From positions 1-30,469 of IMG/VR virus record IMGVR_UViG_3300046323_000140: 30,469 nt of DNA; one strand, given 5' to 3'. Position 1 is the first letter of the stretch, and every line of letters begins with the position of its first letter. A program made the position numbers and the translations under genes. The notes under the pieces were generated by a model that worked only from the letters and a program-made list of their open reading frames with translations, did no database searches and was not told the origin of the DNA. Of the stretch, positions 17,101 to 24,037 are shown piece by piece. Source of the stretch: a virus.

Positions 17101-18478
17101 GGAATGTTGTGTTGTTGTGCAACACCATCTGCGCCAAATGGGCAGACGTGATTGTAAATGATTGAGATAGTTGGTTTTGAGGGCTGACTGTTGCAATGTC
17201 ATTTACACGAGACGCGCGACCAGTTGCCAGAAGTCCAAAAATCATATGGTTGAAATGAAATTGCCAATGCCCACCGTCGCCATCTCGCGGGGAACCTTTG
17301 CCCTCTTCTTGGTCAAACCACCAAGAACCTATTGCAACAAACCTGCGAATTGCAGGCTCAATTGTAGATCGTGGAGTGTCGCCAAGGAAGGCAAGAGATA
17401 CAATCCGAATAGCCTCTGACAAGGAAGGACCGTAGTTGCCGCCAGTCGGTGATCCGTAGTTGTTTAAGCAGTGACCTTCATAACCGCTTTCAGTTGTTGA
17501 AATTGTGGCGTTTAACCCGATATTAAAACGGTTAAATCGCGTTACTATGGTAGAAATATCGGGCATTCCAGCAACACTTGCAAGAGACAAGTTTGGGCGA
17601 AGCGCAAACAAACCGTCCATATTTACGTAACGCCAAACTTTAGTAGTGCGGGATGCCCAGCTAAACGGCGCGGGAGACAACATCTCCGACATGGGGTGCC
17701 CCATTGCCGCAAATTGCGTTTCATTAATAATGTGACAAACAGCGTATTGATTTATCACGCCGTCTCTGCGGTCCGCTTGCGGCAAAGTAGGATTGCTAAT
17801 TGCCTTGACTACAATATCGCCTGCATAAAGTGTGCGCGGAAATGTAGCTAGGTTGGCAGCGTTGTAAGCTATTCTCTGATCAAATGGATGGATATACCCT
17901 GACACGTTACCAATGCCGGGGTTAACTGAAACGCCATTCGTAGCGTATGTGACAGAAGATAGAGTTACAGATGAAACGGCGGGGGTTGGATCAATCATAG
18001 ACACGCTGCCGCCGTCAGGGATGACGATGTAAGCCGCGCCATCAAACGAATTGCCGACAATGCGCGGGCTACCAGTGAATGCAAACGTCACGCCGCCTTG
18101 AGTGATTGAGTTAGCAGCTAAAGTCGCTCCTGTTACAGTTAGGCTAAAACTTGCAGTTACAAAGCCTCCCGCGTTCGATGCTTGGACTGTTATTGTGTAG
18201 CTACCCGCAACGGATGTTGCCCTGTCGATTGAGACTGTTCCCGTAATACCGTCAACTGATACTCCCGTCGCCGTCGCGGTTAGCGTGTAGATAATGTTTG
18301 CACCAGTAAAAGCCGGGCTGGCCTCGACTGTTATTACCCCTATTCCTGTTGATACTGTTTGATCGGCAATTGTTCCTGAAACAATAGGCGCGGCTGGCGG
18401 CGCAGGTGGCGCGCCAAATCCGCCTTTAATTGCCTTTTTGGACAATAACCTGTTGTTCGCCCCCTTAGATACAATCAT
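14144..18478 (-). CDS. large tailspike-like protein with SGNH esterase domain
   Basis: A 1444-residue protein, the largest here. Likely parts in order: a short tail (1-32, Pro/Ala-rich near the end), an Ig- or cadherin-like domain (about 33-115), a long unknown part (about 190-520) with many Trp and His residues (GSWWFDQEEGKGS, GHWQFHFNHM) that may be a helical polysaccharide-active domain, an Ig-like domain, an SGNH/GDSL-type hydrolase (Ser783 in DGQSE, Gly902-Asn903 in WTGN, Asp1023 and His1026 in GDQLHPS), and a concanavalin or LamG-like C-terminal part (about 1200-1380). SGNH domains on phage fibres usually remove acetyl groups from surface polysaccharides. It shares ATGA with the small gene upstream. 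Which face of the virion carries it is unclear. Confidence 0.8.
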   Translation of the reverse strand: MIVSKGANNRLLSKKAIKGGFGAPPAPPAAPIVSGTIADQTVSTGIGVITVEASPAFTGANIIYTLTATATGVSVDGITGTVSIDRATSVAGSYTITVQASNAGGFVTASFSLTVTGATLAANSITQGGVTFAFTGSPRIVGNSFDGAAYIVIPDGGSVSMIDPTPAVSSVTLSSVTYATNGVSVNPGIGNVSGYIHPFDQRIAYNAANLATFPRTLYAGDIVVKAISNPTLPQADRRDGVINQYAVCHIINETQFAAMGHPMSEMLSPAPFSWASRTTKVWRYVNMDGLFALRPNLSLASVAGMPDISTIVTRFNRFNIGLNATISTTESGYEGHCLNNYGSPTGGNYGPSLSEAIRIVSLAFLGDTPRSTIEPAIRRFVAIGSWWFDQEEGKGSPRDGDGGHWQFHFNHMIFGLLATGRASRVNDIATVSPQNQLSQSFTITSAHLAQMVLHNNTTFPFTYRQRAVSAIGSTTITVATNQSGDPTWVGFYGLECRKVSDNTLIGIVSTGANTSGNSLVVQLDRTVVGLTTSELVYFPAPSSWYPLNSQGWVITGDVIGGSFRNWNPSTKSTYWAPNCWAADAMLIRGLGLYSTQFSAFEGLVKRMAYDQLPTAMIGKGGTIPMFSPFPVVTTDSTENGYQSGHGQYVKNFWDVHSGTLSLSSAPVVQTVTLSAPTFTDRFIAPHLGSTGRAYGIVPISGNGTVGAIIQARAYDQQFAGANTTDWQTVATVGAGGTWSAQWQCPMTPFWGFVEVRVTGLDGTIQRGNVRFAVGLIFLTDGQSELSTGFSDFYTALASRPTVAAPGDCFIATHGDKQDGEWVDELAYGFESGLPAHISNHMHSTYPNIKSAIGYPARAGTGPDQVVDDSLPGRLWADNMRIFNAITRNGAVKPSILCLLWTGNPTSFGNNYGKFFSEIMTQKRMNGTSFTLPNVAEATKSSGVTVNLDHTYAEQFGDWSDSKLVNGTLAPPHSYYSNYILLMQAWIKARADMPHFAAITDNNSFFMLAPHSRGRNEGGGVAGDQLHPSPQGFAGLDGGIRVHRSLLDACLRTQGLITQIQPVPNNWVVDPAGAYAELGVTGYTLRNLWDIRGETRPAAMRKAIGVSVNGSIPYDADYVGGKLRVYSAPGVPFNGLDYFSIDTNNKNMSARGVPDEDVLNQYWKAFPHIVPTGGTTLDAIPIDLTSTSITLMANNLIAPLPILRNQSASDGSYTASSITPAEGTKMVIAGRFNSISSIDASRFIELAGLNPCDIYVNGASNTLQVRVRNGSTVLFQATYPLNKAAVKNHIVTVDATTRTVKAYELDGNEVLGSVVPLTPTLVTTAWTSAIYSFNAGQVRLFNSSAFNRSLAATSVGQIVIAVENVIASDTDVANGASIVDLGGVNEQVDIQTLSKKMRDGGTTAYNGRAQVVIGDQTTLANWNSTGAFNTGTGPNTGWTRSGTFT

Positions 18479-18726
18479 ACGCCGAAGCCCTCAGTGTAAA
18501 TAAATGATTGAGTTTTATTTGGTAGAGCATATAGAGTGACAATAACAGAAGGCGGGAAAACAATGTATTGACCCGCGCCAAGTGGCGCAAGATCATCAAA
18601 CACCCTTGCGCCGATTGTGCCAGTTCCGAACCGGACTGGAGTAGCGCCAACCACGACAACAGTGTTAGTCGATTGCGCGCCGTTTAGAATTTGCGTTCCC
18701 GCCGATGTTACTAAAACCTTAGCCAT
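18475..18726 (-). CDS. small beta-rich structural protein of the fibre cluster
   Basis: An 83-residue protein of alternating hydrophobic and polar sequence, with GTQILNGAQSTNTVVVVG and GAGQYIVFPPSVIVTLYAL. It is probably an all-beta capping or attachment subunit. It starts three bases before the stop of the preceding 488-residue gene region ends (short 3-base gap) and its stop overlaps the large spike start as ATGA, so it is likely co-translated with the spike and may attach or trimerise with it. Not recognised as a named family. Confidence 0.62.
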   Translation of the reverse strand: MAKVLVTSAGTQILNGAQSTNTVVVVGATPVRFGTGTIGARVFDDLAPLGAGQYIVFPPSVIVTLYALPNKTQSFIYTEGFGV

Positions 18727-18729
18727 GTG

Positions 18730-20196
18730 TTATTCCCACCCGTATAGATAAGTGATTGTGTAAGCTAACGTTCCAGCCGTTGGCGCGGTTCCGACTTTCT
18801 TTTTGACGCATTGGATAAACTCGCCGGGGTTAACTAGGATTGGAGCATCGCCGAAGTCCATCGTGATATCGCCAAGCGTGGAGTTTGCCGCGAGTGCCGC
18901 AGGTACACCGTGAATACCTAGTGCAACACGGCGAGGGGCTTTAGATGTCGCACCCTCAGCAGTTGCGAGCGATACAGCCGTATGCCCAAACGCCAGCGAC
19001 CATTGCGCGACATAACCGCCGCCAACTAGAACCGTCTGACAGAACGTTTGGATTTTAAGACCTCTAATAACCAAACGCCGCCCCATGACGTTAGCCGTGC
19101 CAACCGGAACCTGAAACGATTGAATGATCCCGTCAGTCGTGGCCGCGAGTGTGTCTGTTTCCCAAAATTGACCGCCAAGACCGGAACCAAGCGCCGCAGT
19201 CGTGTTGGTCGGTACAGCCGCAGTCGGGTTGGCAGAGTTGGGGTATAGCGCCAAGCTGCCCATAGTGCCGCCTGATTGACCCTGATAAGAGCCATACATA
19301 CGGTTGCCGACGCTTGACATCAGTTGCGTAAAGTTAGATCCGCCAAGACGTACCGAGTACGCACCAAGGAACGATTGCAGCAACCCCGAAGCAGCACCGC
19401 CAACAATCCGATGCTTGTGGAAAGCCTGCAATCCCTGCGCCATAGACATACGCGATTGCCCCGCAGGGAGGGATAGACGGCCCAGCTTGACAACGCCAGT
19501 GCCGTCGTTAACCCAGAAGTCAGCTTCCACGCCCGCGATGTAGACAATGAATTGATAACGCTTGTTATTGGTATAAGCCCAATTGCCCGCTCCGTTAGAT
19601 AGCGGGAAAATGCCCGTGCTCGTTTCGGTGCCGTTGTTCGACGCAATACCCTGCAATCCAGCCGAGTTAAGCCGGAAAAACACGCCGTCAGTTGGTGCGT
19701 TAATAGCGCCGCCCGGCAGACCTAGGCCAAACTCAATAAACGAGTTTGTTGCAGGTTGCTGCGAGAACGCGACTTCGAAATCACCGGAAAGCGTGTTTGA
19801 CCCTACATATGGAAAATATGCATAAGTCGAAAGCTGCACGCCAGTTGCAACAGTTGTAATTGCCCCGATGTTGGTTGTGAATTGCCCGGCAGTCCAAGAC
19901 CCTGACATGGTCGTCGATTGGAAGTTATGTTTGCCCGTGTTTTGCGCGGTGTAGCTGAAAGATTCCTCGTCCAGCATGGTATCTGTTGAAACACGCAATC
20001 TAAAGTCACTGTCAACCTCTGGAGACCTTAGCGATACAACTCCGGTGAGCAATCCCTGATCGTTCTCGCTAAAATTGCGAATACCGCCGATATTAGCACC
20101 GCCTGTGGTTGCGTCCGTTTCAGGTACGACTTTGATTTGGTTGGCGGCGTTGACTTCGGCGGTAATGCCTGTCAAACCCTCAAATTTAATTCCCAA
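18730..20196 (-). CDS. structural protein of the fibre cluster
   Basis: A 488-residue protein with Gly, Ser, Thr and Ala-rich beta sequence throughout, no catalytic motif and a hydrophobic C-terminus (TITYLYGWE). The N-terminal 60 residues (MGIKFEGLTGITAEVNAANQ, then a Gly-rich turn) resemble the virion-attachment region of phage fibre or head-fibre proteins. The start is TTG at 20196 with GGAG seven bases upstream, inside the end of the collagen-like gene. No in-frame ATG is close. It is placed between the collagen-like fibre and the large spike, and may be a fibre base or an adhesin. Exact role unknown. Confidence 0.7.
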   Translation of the reverse strand: MGIKFEGLTGITAEVNAANQIKVVPETDATTGGANIGGIRNFSENDQGLLTGVVSLRSPEVDSDFRLRVSTDTMLDEESFSYTAQNTGKHNFQSTTMSGSWTAGQFTTNIGAITTVATGVQLSTYAYFPYVGSNTLSGDFEVAFSQQPATNSFIEFGLGLPGGAINAPTDGVFFRLNSAGLQGIASNNGTETSTGIFPLSNGAGNWAYTNNKRYQFIVYIAGVEADFWVNDGTGVVKLGRLSLPAGQSRMSMAQGLQAFHKHRIVGGAASGLLQSFLGAYSVRLGGSNFTQLMSSVGNRMYGSYQGQSGGTMGSLALYPNSANPTAAVPTNTTAALGSGLGGQFWETDTLAATTDGIIQSFQVPVGTANVMGRRLVIRGLKIQTFCQTVLVGGGYVAQWSLAFGHTAVSLATAEGATSKAPRRVALGIHGVPAALAANSTLGDITMDFGDAPILVNPGEFIQCVKKKVGTAPTAGTLAYTITYLYGWE

Positions 20197-20199
20197 GAT

Positions 20200-21918
20200 T
20201 TAACTCCATTCCCAGCAGACCGACACATCGCCCGTCAATTGCAATTCTGTTTCGGCATAAATCGTAAATCCGACCCCTGCCACGATATTCCCGGCTGATA
20301 ATCCTACACGTGTAGGGAATATAAGCCCGTGTTCCTCGGCATTATGGTGAGCCGTTGCTACTGCCATAAACCATACCCTAATTCTTGACGAAGCGCCAAT
20401 TGCCGCTTGTCCAGTTACTGTTGCCGTCGATGTGGCCGATCCTGTGCCAGATCCGAAGTTAATCGTTGCCGTCCCACCCACAGCGCCGCCACCGCCCCCA
20501 GCAGGTGCGGACCACGTGCCATCCGCGCGCAGGAAGTTGGTCGTGCCGCCACCCGACGCCGGGGCTAGTCCAGCGTCCGCAGTTGTGACGATAGGCAACG
20601 TGGTTCCCGTGCCAGTCGATGACGCCAGCGCCCGCGTGGCCGCAGTATATGCAATGTTCGTTCCGACGTTGACCTGTGCGCCTGTCGCGATACCGTCCAG
20701 CTTAGTCTTATCCGCGCCAGTCATGAAACCAGCAGCGCCAGCAGCAACGGCTACAGCGTGTAATGTGCCACCAGCGCGCGACCCGTGCGACGTATCGTCA
20801 AACCGCGCCGCAGGTAGGATGCCCGACGATAGATCAGCCGCAGACCCCGACGTTGCCACAGATGCAAGCCCTGTGATCGTTGCCGCCGATTGTGTGCCAG
20901 TATGGTTGGCACGTGCCCGATCTGCAGCGTGGAAGTGCAGAGTTGTGTCAACTCCATCATCAAGCGTATTCAGGTTCGCCACTGTCATTGTAACATCGGT
21001 GACGGCCGCGAGCGTGTGAGTGTGCGCTGTGGGTGCATCGCCGATATACATGATGTTGCCATCAGTCACCGCCGCGTCAAACTGCGCCTTGGTGCCCGTA
21101 ATCCCGGCAATGGTTGTTTGATCGCCCGTGTTAGTGCCGCTAGATGTGCCGGAGAATGTGCCCGATTGCGTGGCAAGAGTGCCCAAGCCAAGCACAGTTC
21201 GACCTTGCGCGGGTGTTAGAGCTTCTGGAACGCCCGTGCCAGCCGTAGCTCGTCCTATCAGCGTGGCAGTGGCGATGCTTGCCATATCGGCAAGCGTAAC
21301 AGCGCCGGGGTCAATCGTCCAGACCGTTCCGCCGCCTGACACTGTAATATCGCCCTTGTCGCCGTCCGCAACACCGCTGCCCGATACTGTCTGCCAAGAC
21401 ACGTCTTGATCGGCATTGCTGGCCTTAGCCAATACCTGCCCAGTCGATCCACCAGCAGGCAATGCCGCGCCACCCGTGCTACTACCACCGCCGCCTGTAA
21501 ACCCGTTGCGGCCATCCTTGCCCGGCTTCCCGTCTTCACCCTTAACATGGCCCGCATTGATTAGCCGCGAGTTGGTTAGTTCAACGTACAAGTCACCATC
21601 ATCAGGATCAACATAAACGTCACGGATGGATACGGCAGGCGCGGGCGTGTTGCCGTCATTGCCTTTGGGGCCGATCTGACCAGCCTCGCCTTGTGGTCCA
21701 GTATCGCCTTTATCGCCCTTAGAGCCGGTAACACCTTGCGCGCCTTGTGGACCATCGCCGCCACGTTCGCCACGATCACCTTTGGGGCCTTGTGGGCCTT
21801 CCTTGCCCGTAGGTCCGATTAAACCTTGATCACCTTTTACCGCGCCGTTTTCCGTAACGCGCAATTCAACTTCGCGCTTGGCAACGGCAATAATGGCAGC
21901 GAGTTCAATTGTATTCAT
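20200..21918 (-). CDS. collagen-like tail or head fibre protein
   Basis: A 572-residue protein. After a 28-residue helical start there is a run of Gly-X-Y repeats (about residues 29-91, with many GPQGPKGDRGERG-type triplets) and a second short run (about 129-145, GEDGKPGKDGRNG). The rest has Gly/Ser/Thr-rich fibre repeats, TTLHFHAAD and GTQSAATITGL elements, GFMTGADKTKLDGIATGA and FLRADGTW, all common in phage tail fibres. Collagen repeats in phage fibres form a triple-helical rod and thus imply a trimer. ATGA overlap couples it to the portal gene upstream. It probably forms the shaft of a receptor-binding or head fibre. Confidence 0.82.
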   Translation of the reverse strand: MNTIELAAIIAVAKREVELRVTENGAVKGDQGLIGPTGKEGPQGPKGDRGERGGDGPQGAQGVTGSKGDKGDTGPQGEAGQIGPKGNDGNTPAPAVSIRDVYVDPDDGDLYVELTNSRLINAGHVKGEDGKPGKDGRNGFTGGGGSSTGGAALPAGGSTGQVLAKASNADQDVSWQTVSGSGVADGDKGDITVSGGGTVWTIDPGAVTLADMASIATATLIGRATAGTGVPEALTPAQGRTVLGLGTLATQSGTFSGTSSGTNTGDQTTIAGITGTKAQFDAAVTDGNIMYIGDAPTAHTHTLAAVTDVTMTVANLNTLDDGVDTTLHFHAADRARANHTGTQSAATITGLASVATSGSAADLSSGILPAARFDDTSHGSRAGGTLHAVAVAAGAAGFMTGADKTKLDGIATGAQVNVGTNIAYTAATRALASSTGTGTTLPIVTTADAGLAPASGGGTTNFLRADGTWSAPAGGGGGAVGGTATINFGSGTGSATSTATVTGQAAIGASSRIRVWFMAVATAHHNAEEHGLIFPTRVGLSAGNIVAGVGFTIYAETELQLTGDVSVCWEWS

Positions 21919-23330
21919 TTTGCCCCGCTTAGGTAATCAGTCAATATCTTCGCAACAGGATCAACCTCTGGCAATTCATCCTTTACAGCAGGCTTAGGCT
22001 CAACAGCAACGGGCGGCAATTCCTCGACCACAGGCTCAGGGTCAATCTCCCCGCCAGCGCCTAGGAAGTCACCTAACGATTGATCAAGGCCGGGGAATAC
22101 GCCCGCGTTAACCAATGCCAGCGTTACAGGCTCGCTTAATACCTCGGCAGGCAAGATCCCCGCATCGGCCAGCGTCTTAGCCGCGTTAGCCAGTTGCGCG
22201 CCAATGTCCGCACGTTCCTTGTCGCTGATCTGCCACAAGCTAGACCACTCATACCAGATATCATCAGGCCGTGACCCTAGCGCCGAACGAATAATGCATT
22301 CATCAAGGATGGTTAGCGCGGGTTCAAGATAGTTTGTTTGCCGCGAGTTGATGAAGTCATAATAAGTGGACAATTCCAACGTGCCGTTACTGCCAAGCCC
22401 GCCCGAAGATACGCCAAACATGCGCGACCGATTGGAATTAGCAGCGCCCGCGAGTTGCGCTTGGAAACGGTCGATAAGATCCGGCAACGTGGCGAATGAC
22501 ATTTGCTTTTGCGAGTAAACAGCGCCAACACCGTCCTTTGACGTTGCGCCCTCGAGCAATAACACGCCGTTATTGCCCTTCATCATCATTGCAAGGTTTT
22601 GCGCCTTAAGGAACGCGGCCTCCTGCTCGCCACCGTCCAAAACCTGCGACAAGCCGGGGTATTGAATAACATCAACCTTGGCTTCATAGATCAATGACGA
22701 CACGTTAGCCATAACGCTATCGTATTGCATGACCGAAGTCATAAGATATTGCAACACGCTCTCGCCGCTTTCAAATCCAAACCCCTGCGATGGTGTTTCA
22801 GTGCCGAACATGCGAATAATCCGGCTAGGGTGAATTTGCACCATGCCCTGATTGTTGCTTGATACGGTATAATATTTCGGCCTGCCGTATTCAGGCGAAA
22901 TCGGGTCAGTTTCCCAATCGCCCGCCGTTAGCTGGCTAGGCGACATCGGGATGACAAACCGCAATCCATCCTTGCCAACGGTTGCGGGGTCTAGCGGCAA
23001 TTCAGCGGCTTGGCCTACGTCGATATAGGCGTAATACTCGCCATAAAGCCGGGACATCTTATCTACCCAGTTAAGGGTTTGCTTGATCTTGAGTTTCTTC
23101 TCTAGTTTTTCCAGCGCGTTGACTTGCGGATCTTCGCCCTGCCATGTGCGCCACTTGCGAAAGCTATCGTCTGGGATTTGATCAATGGCGGCTTTAGCGG
23201 CTGGACTATCGGAATACACCGCTTCAAACTGCGCAGTGGTCCATAGTGACTTTGCATAGCTGGCGTTCATTGCCTTATCCCGAGCGGGGGAGAGGCCAGC
23301 CAATACGTTCTGGAAACCGTCAGTGATCAT
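21915..23330 (-). CDS. portal protein (DUF1073 family)
   Basis: A 471-residue protein with the DUF1073 portal pattern: an early region DKAMNASYAKSLWT, then YSDSPAAKAAIDQIPDDSFRKW, LNWVDKMSRLYGEYYAYIDV and, later, IHPSRIIRMFG, GFGFESGESVLQYL and LAGAANSNRSRMFGVSSGGL. This subunit forms the dodecameric DNA channel at the capsid vertex and binds terminase. The C-terminus (about 420-460) is a Pro/Glu/Val-rich tail. AAAGGG precedes the ATG. Some database entries label this domain with the name of the anti-CBASS enzyme Acb1, but no paired His-X-Thr motif of that enzyme is present here. Confidence 0.88.
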   Translation of the reverse strand: MITDGFQNVLAGLSPARDKAMNASYAKSLWTTAQFEAVYSDSPAAKAAIDQIPDDSFRKWRTWQGEDPQVNALEKLEKKLKIKQTLNWVDKMSRLYGEYYAYIDVGQAAELPLDPATVGKDGLRFVIPMSPSQLTAGDWETDPISPEYGRPKYYTVSSNNQGMVQIHPSRIIRMFGTETPSQGFGFESGESVLQYLMTSVMQYDSVMANVSSLIYEAKVDVIQYPGLSQVLDGGEQEAAFLKAQNLAMMMKGNNGVLLLEGATSKDGVGAVYSQKQMSFATLPDLIDRFQAQLAGAANSNRSRMFGVSSGGLGSNGTLELSTYYDFINSRQTNYLEPALTILDECIIRSALGSRPDDIWYEWSSLWQISDKERADIGAQLANAAKTLADAGILPAEVLSEPVTLALVNAGVFPGLDQSLGDFLGAGGEIDPEPVVEELPPVAVEPKPAVKDELPEVDPVAKILTDYLSGAK

Positions 23331-23353
23331 GCGCGCGCCCTTTGTTTGTTGCG

Positions 23354-23382
23354 ATTATATGCGAAAGGGGCTTGACGTGCAA
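23354..23382 (-). promoter_or_regulatory. promoter of the portal-fibre operon
   Basis: TTGCAC, 17 bases, TATAAT on the minus strand, about 24 bases before the portal ATG. It is among the best minus-strand matches to a sigma-70 type promoter here. Its -35 shares one base with the -35 of the rightward promoter at 23372-23401. Confidence 0.7.
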
Positions 23383-23401
23383 AACGGGGGCGTGGTAGGT
23401 G
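23372..23401 (+). promoter_or_regulatory. rightward promoter of the second plus-strand island
   Basis: TTGACG, 18 bases, TAGGTG, with GGGGGCGTGG before the -10. It has the same layout as the promoter at 10778 and opposes the portal promoter. Confidence 0.55.
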
Positions 23402-23428
23402 TTGGGGTGAAACGCATAGGAGTTAGTG

Positions 23429-23641
23429 ATGATCATAAAACGAACAGCTATTGGTTATGGTGCAATTACTATAACTGATCCTTGGAGTTATGAGTTTGGT
23501 ATTTTTGCAGACACGGTGCATTCCGCTGATTTGCCGACACATAGCCAATTGCTTGGACCAGACGGCAGTAATATCCAATATGAGACTAGACAGGCCATCG
23601 GTTTTGATCTATCAGTTAAGAGGAATAGGAGTGCATTATGA
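23429..23641 (+). CDS. small protein of unknown function
   Basis: A 70-residue soluble protein on the plus strand, starting MIIKRTAIGYGAITITDPW. ATG at 23429 follows AGGAG at good distance. A GTG one codon earlier is possible. Sequence is mixed beta with Trp, Tyr and Phe in the first half and a basic C-terminus. No family recognised. The stop overlaps the next gene's ATG as ATGA, so the two form a small operon inserted between large terminase and portal. Confidence 0.65.
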   Translation: MIIKRTAIGYGAITITDPWSYEFGIFADTVHSADLPTHSQLLGPDGSNIQYETRQAIGFDLSVKRNRSAL

Positions 23642-24018
23642 CAGACTGGATCGAATGGAACGGCGGCGAATGTCCGATTAAGTCGGATAAGACGCTATTG
23701 GAACTTAAACTTGCAGACGGTGAAATTATAGGGCCGGAATGTGAGGCATCTCAGTGGTGGAATATGGTAAAAGGGGTCATAGCCTATCGCATCATAGAGG
23801 ATCACGAACCAGTGACACAGACACGCGAACAGATCACGGCGCAGATTAAGGAGTTGCAGAAACAGTTGGATGCGATGCCTGTGGTGTCGCGCCGATGGTT
23901 TCACAATGGATCAATTTTTCCATTCCACGAGCCGCATTTCAAAAACTACTTCGACATCGAAACAATCAACGGCGTCCCACACATTCATGGGGTCGCGATG
24001 AAAGAGGTGGAGAAGTAG
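23638..24018 (+). CDS. phage protein with Trp-rich NGGECP domain
   Basis: A 126-residue protein. Its first half contains WIEWNGGECPI, LLELKLADGE, WWNMVKGVIAYRI: the pattern W-NGG-CP followed by a regulated-looking beta region and AYR occurs in many small phage proteins of unknown role. Residues about 60-78 (REQITAQIKELQKQLDAM) form a coiled coil that could give dimers, and the C-terminus is rich in His and Phe. The gene is translated after its neighbour via ATGA. It ends 19 bases before the terminase stop on the other strand, so the two transcripts converge. Function unknown. Confidence 0.7.
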   Translation: MTDWIEWNGGECPIKSDKTLLELKLADGEIIGPECEASQWWNMVKGVIAYRIIEDHEPVTQTREQITAQIKELQKQLDAMPVVSRRWFHNGSIFPFHEPHFKNYFDIETINGVPHIHGVAMKEVEK

Positions 24019-24037
24019 CTTCGTCTCCCGTATAGTG

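Noticed and set aside
20432-21019. Plus-strand open frame of 195 codons rich in Pro, Ala and Val
   Set aside because: It is antisense to the collagen-like fibre gene, whose repeated GC-rich codons keep the opposite frame open. It has no ribosome binding site of note and low-complexity content.
21915-23330. Anti-CBASS Acb1 activity in the portal-family protein
   Set aside because: Some databases attach that name to this domain, but the paired His-X-Thr/Ser catalytic motifs are absent and the protein matches a portal in place and pattern.
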